A stretch of 64,000 bases of DNA from CAZGCA01 sp964524145 (GTDB taxonomy: Bacteria > Hydrogenedentota > CAZGCA01), in assembly GCA_964524145.1 (NCBI GenBank), contig CAZGCA010000012.1, positions 1 to 64,000 of the forward strand, in the 5' to 3' direction. This document shows positions 20,201 through 29,251 of the stretch, in pieces. Position numbers and translations under genes: made by a program. Position 1 is the first letter of the stretch. Each line of letters starts with the position of its first letter. The notes beneath the pieces are model-generated. The model did not search any database. It saw only the letters and a list, made by a program, of their open reading frames with translations, and was not told the origin of the DNA.

Positions 20201-22783
20201 TCACAAGTGCCGGACTTCGATAGTGTGGCTGAACGTTGTGCTTTCGTCCTTCTTCAATTCGACGGGTTTCGCCCAGACTTCTACCTCGAGTTCACCGAGA
20301 TAATCCGGGTACGCGTAGAGCCATGTGAAATCGATTTGAGCGTCGTCGAACGTCTGCGTCACCTCGAGGTTCTTGGTTCCTGTAAACGTCCAGGCACCCT
20401 TGGGAGCGTTCTCTCTGTAATAGTGCTCGCCTTCCCGAAGCCCGGCTATGATAGGCCGCATGTCCTTCTCGACGTCTTCACCGTTTCGGCTCTTGAAGCG
20501 CACGCGTGTTTCGGCCAGGTCGCCCAGATCAAGTTCCAGATGGCTTCTCACGCGGGCTTCGCGCGGCGCATCCCTCAAATTGGTGACCACCGTCTCGACA
20601 TTCAAGACGGGCCGGTCGGGCAGCAGTGTCAAGACGCGCCGAATGGTAAAGCCGTTCTGCGTTTGTGTCTCGACAGTTATTGATTTGTCCGCCTGTTCGA
20701 CCACGTTGTACATGTCCATGTTGCCGGCGACGTGTGCCTCGAATATGCCACCGAGACGGGTCTCTTCGCCACCGGCGAACGGAAAGTGGAGATTGCGCGC
20801 AGTGTTGTAATCGGTAGCGCATTCACCGGACTCGCGCTCGGTGACCCGTAACGCGCGGCCACCCAGGAACGGCACGACGTCAACCGTCAGAAACGAGTTG
20901 CTGATGGTCACGAGGTCCATCGGCGTATTCATAGCCGGACAGAACAACAGAAGCTGTTCCGGCTCGCCCATCCACTCGCGAAGGCTCTTGAACCCGTGCC
21001 TCTTCATCCTGTCGAGAAACGCCTGGGTCTCAGCCATCTGCGCAAACTCGCCCTCAAAGATCAGTTTGCCTCCTTCGATCCGGTACCCGTTGCACGGGAA
21101 CAGCCGTGCGTAGGTCAGCGGCATCCGGGCCACGCGCACCCGCTCGAGCAGTTCCGCGTCCTCGGCGACGGCTTGCTCGGCCTGGTCGAAAAGCCCGGCC
21201 GCATCCGCCATGACGTCTTCGGTCAGGTACCCCTGCGCCGGATTGGTGTAGAGGTGCATGTGAATGTCTTCGCGCTCGACTTTGTCGTGTAGCAGCTCGA
21301 TGCAGTTCCATATCGGCTCCCACGCTGCGCCGTAGTACCCCTCGAGAAAGTCTTTCATGATCGTATCGGGGTTCTGGCCGGGGTCCCACACCAATTTCAT
21401 GCCGTAGTACGGCCGCAGCAGGTTGAACTCGCCGCCGCCGCCCCTGGCGCTCATGCCCTGGAGGTAGATGCCTTCCACGCCTATATCCCGGTAGAACTTC
21501 ATGTCCGCAGCCATCGCCCGGAAGTTCGGGAACGGAGCGTAGTAGTGTGCGAAATCGATGATGTAATGCCAGACGTAGAGATGCGAGCAGTTTTTGGACC
21601 ACTCGAGTGCCCGCCGCTTATACTCGGCGTTCAGCGGGCACGTAGCGATGGGATGGCTGTCGCAAGAAGGGTACATGTGGCAGAGCCAGACAGCGACGTT
21701 CGGGTGCAGCTTGAGCCCTTTGGGAGGTTCCTCGGTGTAGATGTATGCCAGCGTGCCGATGAGCTTCTCGGGATACACCTTCGCCGTTCGTTCCGCAAGC
21801 TGGTTCAGAAACCAGTACTGGGTACCGCCCATGGTTCCGTACTTGTCGTTGATCGCCGCGCAGCGGTCGCACTGGCAATAGTTGTAGTAATCCATCTGCG
21901 AGAAGTTGTGCTGACGGCACTGAGGCATCTCCGCCATTCGCTTCAGCATTCGTTTAGTCACGAGCTCGAGCATGTCGGGGTTCGTCAGGCAGAGCTGGGT
22001 TTCGAATCCCTGCCGGGAGCCGCCGATCTCCGAGAAGTACTCGGGATGCGTTGCAAAGAACTCATCCGGGCTCACGTATCTGAAATAGCTGTGTGCTCTG
22101 CCGTCGAACGCATACTGGATCCCGTGAGGGTTCTCTGCATCCCCGTTACCGTTGTTATCCCGAACGCGGGCGAGAAATGCCGCGTCGCGGCCCGGCCAGG
22201 CGTAGCTTGCATGGCGCCACGCAAACGCGGGACGCACAAGCTTGTCTATGTGCGGCAGCGGCACCTCGGCACCCTGCGGCGTTCTTGTCACGCCCGGCGC
22301 GTACCATCTCACACCTAACACGTTCTCCAGGAAATCAAACGTGCCGTACAATGTGCCCGCTCCACGCGTTCCTGCAATAACGATATGCGGCGGTACCGTG
22401 CGTATCACGTACCCCTGTTCGCCAAGCTCCGCCGCCTGCGGGTCGACCCCCACCCCCTGCGCGGCCGCTCCGCACCCCAGCACGATCATGGGCGCGTCTT
22501 CGACAGGCGGTTCGTCGACGATGGGAAGGTCCACCCCGGTACACGTCTTGAAATACGAGCGCAACTCCTCGGCGGCACGCTTCTCTGACGGGCTGGCCGA
22601 CGAGGATAATACGATCCGGTAATCGCTCGCAGCGTTCCTGGCCAAATAGAGAACTTCTCTCTCCGCGATCGGCACCGAGCGAGGTTGAGTGGAAGCCGGC
22701 TGAGCCTTGTCCTCGCCAGGCGCACACGAAACCAGCAACACAGAAACGACTGTAAGAACAATGGCTGAAAGTAACTTGGACAT
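20201..22783 (-). CDS. DUF4838-domain lipoprotein, putative glycoside hydrolase
   Basis: 860 aa. A lipoprotein signal ends in LLVSC (Cys20), so it should be anchored at the cell envelope. An N-terminal alpha-glucuronidase-like domain (about 45-150, including AAEELRSYF) precedes the DUF4838 catalytic-like region (about 190-500), with the Cys-rich YNYCQCDRCAAIND typical of that family. The last 240 residues are beta-rich, resembling a galactose-mutarotase-like domain (FLGGRALRV). DUF4838 proteins are abundant in PVC polysaccharide utilisation, but I know of no established activity. I used ATG 22783 because GGAGGAGGG precedes it and it opens the signal peptide; an in-frame ATG further upstream has no ribosome-binding site. 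Confidence 0.8.
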   Translation of the reverse strand: MSKLLSAIVLTVVSVLLVSCAPGEDKAQPASTQPRSVPIAEREVLYLARNAASDYRIVLSSSASPSEKRAAEELRSYFKTCTGVDLPIVDEPPVEDAPMIVLGCGAAAQGVGVDPQAAELGEQGYVIRTVPPHIVIAGTRGAGTLYGTFDFLENVLGVRWYAPGVTRTPQGAEVPLPHIDKLVRPAFAWRHASYAWPGRDAAFLARVRDNNGNGDAENPHGIQYAFDGRAHSYFRYVSPDEFFATHPEYFSEIGGSRQGFETQLCLTNPDMLELVTKRMLKRMAEMPQCRQHNFSQMDYYNYCQCDRCAAINDKYGTMGGTQYWFLNQLAERTAKVYPEKLIGTLAYIYTEEPPKGLKLHPNVAVWLCHMYPSCDSHPIATCPLNAEYKRRALEWSKNCSHLYVWHYIIDFAHYYAPFPNFRAMAADMKFYRDIGVEGIYLQGMSARGGGGEFNLLRPYYGMKLVWDPGQNPDTIMKDFLEGYYGAAWEPIWNCIELLHDKVEREDIHMHLYTNPAQGYLTEDVMADAAGLFDQAEQAVAEDAELLERVRVARMPLTYARLFPCNGYRIEGGKLIFEGEFAQMAETQAFLDRMKRHGFKSLREWMGEPEQLLLFCPAMNTPMDLVTISNSFLTVDVVPFLGGRALRVTERESGECATDYNTARNLHFPFAGGEETRLGGIFEAHVAGNMDMYNVVEQADKSITVETQTQNGFTIRRVLTLLPDRPVLNVETVVTNLRDAPREARVRSHLELDLGDLAETRVRFKSRNGEDVEKDMRPIIAGLREGEHYYRENAPKGAWTFTGTKNLEVTQTFDDAQIDFTWLYAYPDYLGELEVEVWAKPVELKKDESTTFSHTIEVRHL

Positions 22784-22828
22784 AAGACATTTCCCTCCTC
22801 CTAAACAGTAAGAGCCACCAGTCCTATT

Positions 22829-22837
22829 ACTATACCA
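22829..22837 (-). promoter_or_regulatory. Possible extended -10 element for the DUF4838 gene
   Basis: On the minus strand TGGTATAGT gives an extended -10 (TGn plus TATAGT) about 50 nt before the start codon. No clear -35 is present. Confidence 0.3.
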
Positions 22838-22920
22838 CAACCACGGTTCTGCTTCAGACACAATCCAAGACGACCACCTCCAGCAAGAGTTTGAATGCCA
22901 ATGAGAAAGAGACCTTGAGA

Positions 22921-25900
22921 CTACACCTGCTCCGATACGTCCATCCCGAGGGCGGTGTTGATCACGAGCTGCACGTCGATGGCGTTGACGGACTCGTCCC
23001 CATTCAAGTCACAATCATAGCCAGTGTGAATACCTAGGGCCTCGTTGATGACCAACTGCACGTCAATAGCGTTTACGCTCCCATCACCGTTCACGTCACC
23101 AAACGCAAACGGCGGCTTGTCATCTTCATCTAACGGGTCTGTGCCGGCATCGATTTCACGTCCATCCGAAGCGCCGTCGCCATCGGTATCACGCTCAAGC
23201 GGGTCCGTATCATACTCACTGATTTCCTCAGCGTCCGAGAGGCGATCACCATCCGTGTCACTGTTTGTAGGATCTGTTCCGTACTGGCTAACCTCATCAC
23301 CGTCGCTCAGCCCGTCATTGTCAGTATCGGAGTTGTTCGGATCACACCTATATACGTGCTCGTCAGTATTGCTCAAGCCATCGGCGTCTACATCACCGTC
23401 ACCGTCGTCGGTTACCGGGTCAAGACCGTTTTGCACCTCCCACCCGTCAGGCATGCCGTCATCGTCCGAATCAGCGTCGAGATAATTCGGAAGCCCATCG
23501 CTGTCGGGATCGCTGGTGCCTTCGTCGGCATCAGGGAGTTCGTCGTCGTCCGAGTCGGTGTCGAGATAGTTCGGGAGCCCATCGTCGTCAGGATCGTCTG
23601 TACCCTCCTCCTCGTCCAGAATACCGTCACCGTCACTGTCTTTCACCAGCAACATCAGCGCGAAATTCACCTCCGCAACGTCACCCGCGGGCACATAAAC
23701 ACTTGTCGCCGTATCCTTCTCGTAACCGTCGGCGGACACTTGAACCGTGTAGAGGTTCGTAGGTTCCGAGTCGCTAGGTGCCAAGTTGGCGAACACGTAG
23801 TTCCCTCGATCGGACGAGAATACCGTTCCCGGAACGTCCGACACTGTCACTGTCGCATCAGCAATTGGGTCGCCCGTACGTGCATCCGTTATCAGGCCCA
23901 CGATGGCGCCCCGCGCATCCTCATTTTGGAAATCCGTCGTGAACGTGCGAGGCGTGTTGTTTCCGGGAGCCGCACCATACTGGTCCACTGGAATAACTCG
24001 CCAGTGGTACGTTCGGTTGTTCATGAGCCCGTCCGCATCGCTCACCACTGCGCTGGTGCTTGTAAGCCTTTCCACGACTATCACGCCTACCGTGAAGTCG
24101 CTGTCCTCCGCCAACTCGAGACGGTAGGTGAGCGCGTGGCCGTCCGGATCAGTCGTCTCCTCCCAAACGAATACCGGCGTCTTGCCCATCACTGCACCAT
24201 TTTCCGGATACACCAGCGTCACTGGCAACGGCGCCTCGTTGTCTTGCTGCCCCCGGTAGATTGTAGTCAACAAGTACGTGCTGGTCTCGCACGTCTCCGG
24301 GTCTGTGATGTAGTAGAACACTTTGTACGTACCGGGATGGCTGAAATCGACTTCTGCTATTAGCGTTGATGCAGCCCACCTGAAGATACCGGTATCAAGG
24401 TTCGAGATCTCCGGGCTGTAGTTGACGCGCGACATCGCAACAACCCTTTGGAACTCATCGTAGTCATCGTCGGCAGGCTCGCCGCCATCATACAACGGCG
24501 TCTTTACCTCAACCCACGCTTGGTATTCCTCCGTCAAGTAGTCTCTGTCTGCCCGCGCCTCCAGAACATCGATCGGTTCGTCGGGGCCTATCGTTTTCGG
24601 TGTCGCGTATTGCCAGCCTACAGACCGACCTGCGTTCGAGCCAAACCCCAACACCAACTGTCCTGCGCGGCATCCGGGATCATCGAGTAGCGCGTGCTGC
24701 GGCCAATCCGCCTGGGCGCTGTTGCTACGGGTAGCGGTGTATTCGGCCACCTGCTCGGCCGCTGACCGAAACGAGTCCTTCAACGTTTTGCCTAAACTCA
24801 CTTCTCGGAACAACTCTGTGACAAACACCTCGCCGTCCCGAATTCCGTCATCCATGTCTGCCACGCCCCGATGCGATATCTCGTTTGCCCCGCAGCTTGC
24901 AATGATTGTCCGATGCTCGCCCGTCACGACCGGAACAAAGCTACCCGAATGGCATGCGCCATAGACAAACACGATGTCCTGGCCAGCAGCATCGTCGTCT
25001 GCCAGGACAAGATCCGATTGGAGGGTGTGGAAGTAGCTCGCGAGTTGCTGCGCCGTGACATAACCTTCGCCCCCGGAGGTCGAGTAGAGGCAAAACCGGT
25101 TGACGCTCCCGTGATCGACCCAGACGACATAGAGCGGCGCGGTTCTCTCGGTCATTCTCGCAAACGCCCATTGCTCAATGGCGTACTGAATGCTCTCTCT
25201 CGTCGGCGTATCGTCGACCTCCGTATTCGCACCGGCCTCTTCACCCTCAAGCAGTTCGCGCAGGTAATAGATATCCTCATGGGCAAACCCGCGATCCCGC
25301 AGAACACCGTAGACGAAGTCGGTGGTTTTCGCGTGTTCTCGATGCCCTTCAGAATGCAGGTCGATCCTGCCAAGCACGATGATCGCGTAGCCCGCGCCGT
25401 TCTTGACTATCAACCGGACAGCGTCATCGTCGTCGTACCCGGGCGAGGTAGCTCGCAAGAAGTTGTCGTCTTCATCGAAGTTGGCCTGGAATTCCCAAGT
25501 GCCTGCACAAGTATCTGCATTGTCGAAATTGATACCTGAGCTAAGAAGATCGAATCTGGCTATGCCCACTTTCGTGCCAGCGGTCGTCGTCCCGAGCACT
25601 GTCTCAACCTCGATCGCTTCGTCTGGTTCTGGCGTATTACGGTTGGGATCCCTCCAATAGAGTTCTATAGTCCTTCCCCCCTGCAAGGACACGAGATCAA
25701 GGCTAGTGGGAGGAACGGGCGCCACAAACGTGGCCGTCGCCGTGAGTTCCCTAGTCCCTCCCAATCCTACGGGAACCGAGGACGCCGAAAGCTCCAGCGA
25801 TAACGTCGGTTGCGCCTTGGTCACGGTAAACTCAGCCGGACGGCTCGCAGAGCTTCTGTAGATATCGTCCCCGGGCCAGGAAGCAATCACCTCCCAAGGG

Positions 25901-28683
25901 TTCTTTCCCTCCGATGCTTCAGTGGGATAGAACATCCGGCTATAGCTGTTTACAAGGTGGGGAACAACCACACCCTCCGGGAAGTTCGAGAGCGCTAGGC
26001 CGGAAGGCAGCTTACTGGTGAAGCCGACAAACGTTCCCCTCCCTGCCGTCCCGACAATCGTGCCCGATATCGTTATCGATTTGCCGAGTTGCACTGTTTG
26101 AGGATCAACAAAACATGTGATAGACGACGGGGCAGTACCGCTTGTCGACAGTATCGTGCACTCGTTCGACACAGCCTCGGTGCCGTAATCGTCGCCGTCG
26201 CTTGGCGTGACTGTCAAATACCACACGTCACCCACCACTGTAAACAAATCCTTGACAAGACTGTAACGGTCTCCGTCGTCAGCAAACTCGTGGTCGCTGA
26301 ATCCCGTTTCGCCCACATGCCTCACATACCAGTCGTACATGTAGCTGATAACGTCACCATCCTCGTCAGCACTGGGTGTGATTACCAAGCAGACCAGATC
26401 CGTATCGGCATTTTCGAACGTCGGGAAAGACAGGACAGGCTGGCTCGGCGGCGTGTTAACAATGGTCGTCGAGTCCGAGGCCGGTCCGGAATACGCAATC
26501 GCATCCCAACAACGTACGCTGCACGTCCAGGTTTCGTGCTTCTTCGTGTACCATGAATCCAGGGTGTCTTGCGGGTACCATTTCGGCCCGTGCACTATAG
26601 CTTCCGACCCGTTTGACCAGGCATACTCGTACCTTGCCGTTCGCCGCCCGCTTACCGTGCTTTCGCTCGTTACGCTACACACTAGATTATGCGTCGTCCT
26701 GGGTCGCTCGGGAGTCGTGTCCGGTGTCACGTCCACCTCCGGCGTTGTGGGCAGAATACCCGTGTCAACCTCGTGTGGGTCCGTTCCGTAACCGTATTCC
26801 TGGAAGTTGGTTATCCCGTCCTGGTCAGGGTCGTCCAAAGCATCATTCACCAACGGGTCTAGCTCGTTGGCTACTTCCCAACCGTCAGGCATGACATCGC
26901 CATCGGTGTCGCAGTCGTTTGGGTTACAAGCATGCACGAATTCCTGTCCATTCGTGAGTTGGTCTCCATCAATGTCCTCGTCAGCATCGTGACTCAGATC
27001 GCCAAAGTGCTCGATCTCCCAAGCATCCCCCAAACGGTCGAAATCAGTATCAAAACCGGCTGGAACGTATTCGTCGCAGCCTATGTCGTACTCACTCCCT
27101 GTGTCGTCGGCGCCGAGACTTTCCAGGTCAAAAGGTCGCAGCTCGCCGTCAAGATCATCCGAAGGCGCACCGGTATCTGTACCGGCGTCTATACACGGTG
27201 AATCGTCCTGCAAGTGGTGGTCTATGACTTGGTACGCATCGCCGCTTCCTGCATAGTGGATCAGGTTACCAGCAACTGATACAGTTGTCGCCGTATTATC
27301 TACGATAACGCCACGATCGCTCTGGCTCGTGTCGACGTTGATACGCATACCAACTAATGCTCCTTGCGTAAACGATGCCGCCGAGTCGACCAACGTGGTC
27401 CAGCCGGTGCTCGCGTCGTAAGTCGGGTCACCGGTCCATGTGCCCGAAGAGCCGTCCCGGAACAATGGGTCTCCATCGATATTGTTGCTTGCCCCCGCCA
27501 CGTTTGCGTTGATTGCGTGGGCGCCGGTATATAGCGGCCCATCATCGTAATAGTCTCCATCAGGGTTGTTGTAGAAAAGACAGTGTCTCACCTCCGGGTT
27601 GCTTTGAGCACCGGTCACGTGGATTGCATGACAAGCATTACTCAGGAGGATGTTATTGACAATCACCGGTGAAGAATCCTCGCAGTAGATCCCGCCCCCG
27701 GCACCGCTATCCGAGATGTTACTCGCAATCGTATTGTTATGGATGGCACCATTACACAGGTAAAGCCCACCGCCATCGAATCCGGCCGAATTGTCCAAAA
27801 TGCCGTTGTTTTGGATTGCGCCGTCGCACCCGGAGATCCCGCCGCCCCGGCGCCTAGCCCGGTTGCCCGTGATCATGTTAGCGCGGATAGTACCGTCGCA
27901 CTCGTGGAGCCCCCCACCACTTCCAAACGAACCAGTTGCGGAATTGCCTGTTATCGTATTGTTCGTGATGATGCCGTCGCACTCGTGAAGCCCCCCGCCA
28001 TTTCCCAGCAAACCAGTTGCAGAGTTGCCCGTTATTGTATTGTTCGTGATGGTGCCGTCGCACTCGTAAAGCCCCCCACCATAACCGTCTGCCGAGTTGC
28101 CCACAATGGTATTGTCTTTTATCGTTCCCGGGCACCATGCGAACCCACCGCCCAGCTCCGCAGAGTTGCCCTTAACGACGTTGTGCTGAACGGTGCCACG
28201 ACAACCCGAAAGTCCGCCGCCTTGTTTAGAAGTGTTGCCTGCGATGGTGTTGTATTGGATAGTTGCCAAGGTGTTATGGCCGCGGATTCCCCCACCATAG
28301 TAGGCATTGCCATTGGTTATGGTGAAACCCGAGAGGACACACTCGAAGGACTCTGCGCCTGAAAAGGTCACCACAGAGTCAAATTGGTTGCCATCTATGA
28401 CAGTACTTGCAGCCACGTCTCGATCGGTGGGCTCGACAGAACGCAGGATGATCTTCTTCCCATTGAAGTGAATGTTCTCAACGTACGTCCCTTCTTCGAC
28501 AATTACCTCATCGCCATCGACCGCTGCATCTATGCCCGCTTGGATCGTGACAAACGCTGTCGCCCACGACCTCCCGTCCCACTGGCCGGAGGTGTTGTCT
28601 TTGTCCACGTACAAATTGTCAGCAAACGCAGCGGGAGAGAGCGCAACAGCAACCGCAGTTAGAAAGGTGAGGTTTCTCATCAA
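22921..28683 (-). CDS. Giant secreted beta-helix / caspase-like (C13-type) / dockerin protein A
   Basis: 1,920 aa. In order: signal peptide (1-21); a right-handed beta-helix of repeated NNTITGNSA-type units (about 25-500); acidic TSP3-like repeats (about 540-650); Ig/Fn-like modules; a caspase-fold domain with the dyad His1191 (WVDHGS) and Cys1244 (YGACHSG), 53 residues apart, as in C13/gingipain-like peptidases; further Fn-like modules; a carboxypeptidase-regulatory-like module (about 1585-1675); TSP3 calcium-type repeats (about 1680-1855); and a two-loop dockerin (DVNGDGSVNAIDVQLVIN, 1860-1920). It is probably a surface or secreted protease or adhesin displayed through cohesin-dockerin contacts. 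It is a paralogue of the protein encoded at 29252-34972, sharing near-identical C-termini. Confidence 0.85.
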   Translation of the reverse strand: MMRNLTFLTAVAVALSPAAFADNLYVDKDNTSGQWDGRSWATAFVTIQAGIDAAVDGDEVIVEEGTYVENIHFNGKKIILRSVEPTDRDVAASTVIDGNQFDSVVTFSGAESFECVLSGFTITNGNAYYGGGIRGHNTLATIQYNTIAGNTSKQGGGLSGCRGTVQHNVVKGNSAELGGGFAWCPGTIKDNTIVGNSADGYGGGLYECDGTITNNTITGNSATGLLGNGGGLHECDGIITNNTITGNSATGSFGSGGGLHECDGTIRANMITGNRARRRGGGISGCDGAIQNNGILDNSAGFDGGGLYLCNGAIHNNTIASNISDSGAGGGIYCEDSSPVIVNNILLSNACHAIHVTGAQSNPEVRHCLFYNNPDGDYYDDGPLYTGAHAINANVAGASNNIDGDPLFRDGSSGTWTGDPTYDASTGWTTLVDSAASFTQGALVGMRINVDTSQSDRGVIVDNTATTVSVAGNLIHYAGSGDAYQVIDHHLQDDSPCIDAGTDTGAPSDDLDGELRPFDLESLGADDTGSEYDIGCDEYVPAGFDTDFDRLGDAWEIEHFGDLSHDADEDIDGDQLTNGQEFVHACNPNDCDTDGDVMPDGWEVANELDPLVNDALDDPDQDGITNFQEYGYGTDPHEVDTGILPTTPEVDVTPDTTPERPRTTHNLVCSVTSESTVSGRRTARYEYAWSNGSEAIVHGPKWYPQDTLDSWYTKKHETWTCSVRCWDAIAYSGPASDSTTIVNTPPSQPVLSFPTFENADTDLVCLVITPSADEDGDVISYMYDWYVRHVGETGFSDHEFADDGDRYSLVKDLFTVVGDVWYLTVTPSDGDDYGTEAVSNECTILSTSGTAPSSITCFVDPQTVQLGKSITISGTIVGTAGRGTFVGFTSKLPSGLALSNFPEGVVVPHLVNSYSRMFYPTEASEGKNPWEVIASWPGDDIYRSSASRPAEFTVTKAQPTLSLELSASSVPVGLGGTRELTATATFVAPVPPTSLDLVSLQGGRTIELYWRDPNRNTPEPDEAIEVETVLGTTTAGTKVGIARFDLLSSGINFDNADTCAGTWEFQANFDEDDNFLRATSPGYDDDDAVRLIVKNGAGYAIIVLGRIDLHSEGHREHAKTTDFVYGVLRDRGFAHEDIYYLRELLEGEEAGANTEVDDTPTRESIQYAIEQWAFARMTERTAPLYVVWVDHGSVNRFCLYSTSGGEGYVTAQQLASYFHTLQSDLVLADDDAAGQDIVFVYGACHSGSFVPVVTGEHRTIIASCGANEISHRGVADMDDGIRDGEVFVTELFREVSLGKTLKDSFRSAAEQVAEYTATRSNSAQADWPQHALLDDPGCRAGQLVLGFGSNAGRSVGWQYATPKTIGPDEPIDVLEARADRDYLTEEYQAWVEVKTPLYDGGEPADDDYDEFQRVVAMSRVNYSPEISNLDTGIFRWAASTLIAEVDFSHPGTYKVFYYITDPETCETSTYLLTTIYRGQQDNEAPLPVTLVYPENGAVMGKTPVFVWEETTDPDGHALTYRLELAEDSDFTVGVIVVERLTSTSAVVSDADGLMNNRTYHWRVIPVDQYGAAPGNNTPRTFTTDFQNEDARGAIVGLITDARTGDPIADATVTVSDVPGTVFSSDRGNYVFANLAPSDSEPTNLYTVQVSADGYEKDTATSVYVPAGDVAEVNFALMLLVKDSDGDGILDEEEGTDDPDDDGLPNYLDTDSDDDELPDADEGTSDPDSDGLPNYLDADSDDDGMPDGWEVQNGLDPVTDDGDGDVDADGLSNTDEHVYRCDPNNSDTDNDGLSDGDEVSQYGTDPTNSDTDGDRLSDAEEISEYDTDPLERDTDGDGASDGREIDAGTDPLDEDDKPPFAFGDVNGDGSVNAIDVQLVINEALGIHTGYDCDLNGDESVNAIDVQLVINTALGMDVSEQV

Positions 28684-28739
28684 GCAGCCCCCATAAAGAT
28701 CAAGACTTGCAGCAACCTCTCGTCTTTTGGTCTGTAGAC

Positions 28740-28768
28740 ATGATAGACCAGAATACCCCCCGCGTCAA
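28740..28768 (-). promoter_or_regulatory. Promoter of giant protein A gene (TTGACG-N17-TATCAT)
   Basis: On the minus strand TTGACG (28768-28763), a 17-nt spacer with a G-run, and TATCAT (28745-28740). The same -35, spacing and -10 occur at 29088-29116 and 35038-35066 upstream of related genes. Confidence 0.6.
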
Positions 28769-28847
28769 GCATGGACAACAACGAATCACAGCGATGGTCG
28801 CGTCTATGATATGTGTGGTCCCCCAATAGGTATATGCGCATCAGAAC

Positions 28848-28920
28848 GGGAATCGGAAGCGGTCCGCTCCGGTTACAGAATCTCTTTGTGATACTTCGTC
28901 CACAGGCGGCGCACGACCTC
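28848..28920 (-). pseudogene. Remnant of the 3' end of the GH89 gene
   Basis: These 73 nt match 35205-35277, the last codons, stop and immediate downstream sequence of the GH89 gene, at 70 positions. They still encode RRLWTKYHKEIL followed by TAA. No other part of that gene is present. It is joined at 28920/28921 to a fragment of a different gene. Confidence 0.85.
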
Positions 28921-29027
28921 CCGTCCCACGGGCCGGAGATGTTGTCTTTGCAGACGTACCAAGGAGCCCCAAGTGCCGCCTGGCACATCGTGACCGCAAA
29001 CACAATAGAAAAGCAGAGCCTTCTCAT
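28921..29027 (-). pseudogene. Truncated N-terminus of a third beta-helix-type secreted protein
   Basis: From ATG 29027 the fragment encodes a signal peptide (MRRLCFSIVFAVTMCQAALG) and then PWYVCKDNISGPWDGRS, clearly related to LYVDKDNTSGQWDGRS at the N-terminus of protein A. The coding homology stops at 28921, where the GH89 3' remnant begins; reading continues out of frame to 28680. It retains its own promoter (29088-29116), so a short transcript could still be made. Confidence 0.8.
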
Positions 29028-29087
29028 CTAGCGAACTCCCCGAAGCTTGGCTCTTCCATTTATCGCCCCCACTCCCAAACTCCCAAC

Positions 29088-29116
29088 ATGATATCGCAGA
29101 AACCTCTCTTCGTCAA
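29088..29116 (-). promoter_or_regulatory. Promoter upstream of the truncated gene (TTGACG-N17-TATCAT)
   Basis: On the minus strand TTGACG (29116-29111), 17 nt, TATCAT (29093-29088). Same architecture as the promoters of the two giant genes. Confidence 0.55.
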
Positions 29117-29251
29117 GACATAACTTGATCAAGACAACCATGCGCAGCGAGATTTGGTGGGATGTGTTTCCGGCCCAAGCCGTAAGATGGCGGCGACGAA
29201 CTTTAGGAGCGAACACCTTGTCCGGAGGTCAAAGAAAGAGAGACCGCGAAA

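Noticed and set aside
23356..24363. 335-codon plus-strand frame inside giant gene A
   Set aside because: Translation of the complement of TSP3 Asp/Gly-rich repeats gives repetitive Val/Ile/Arg sequence without protein-like features.
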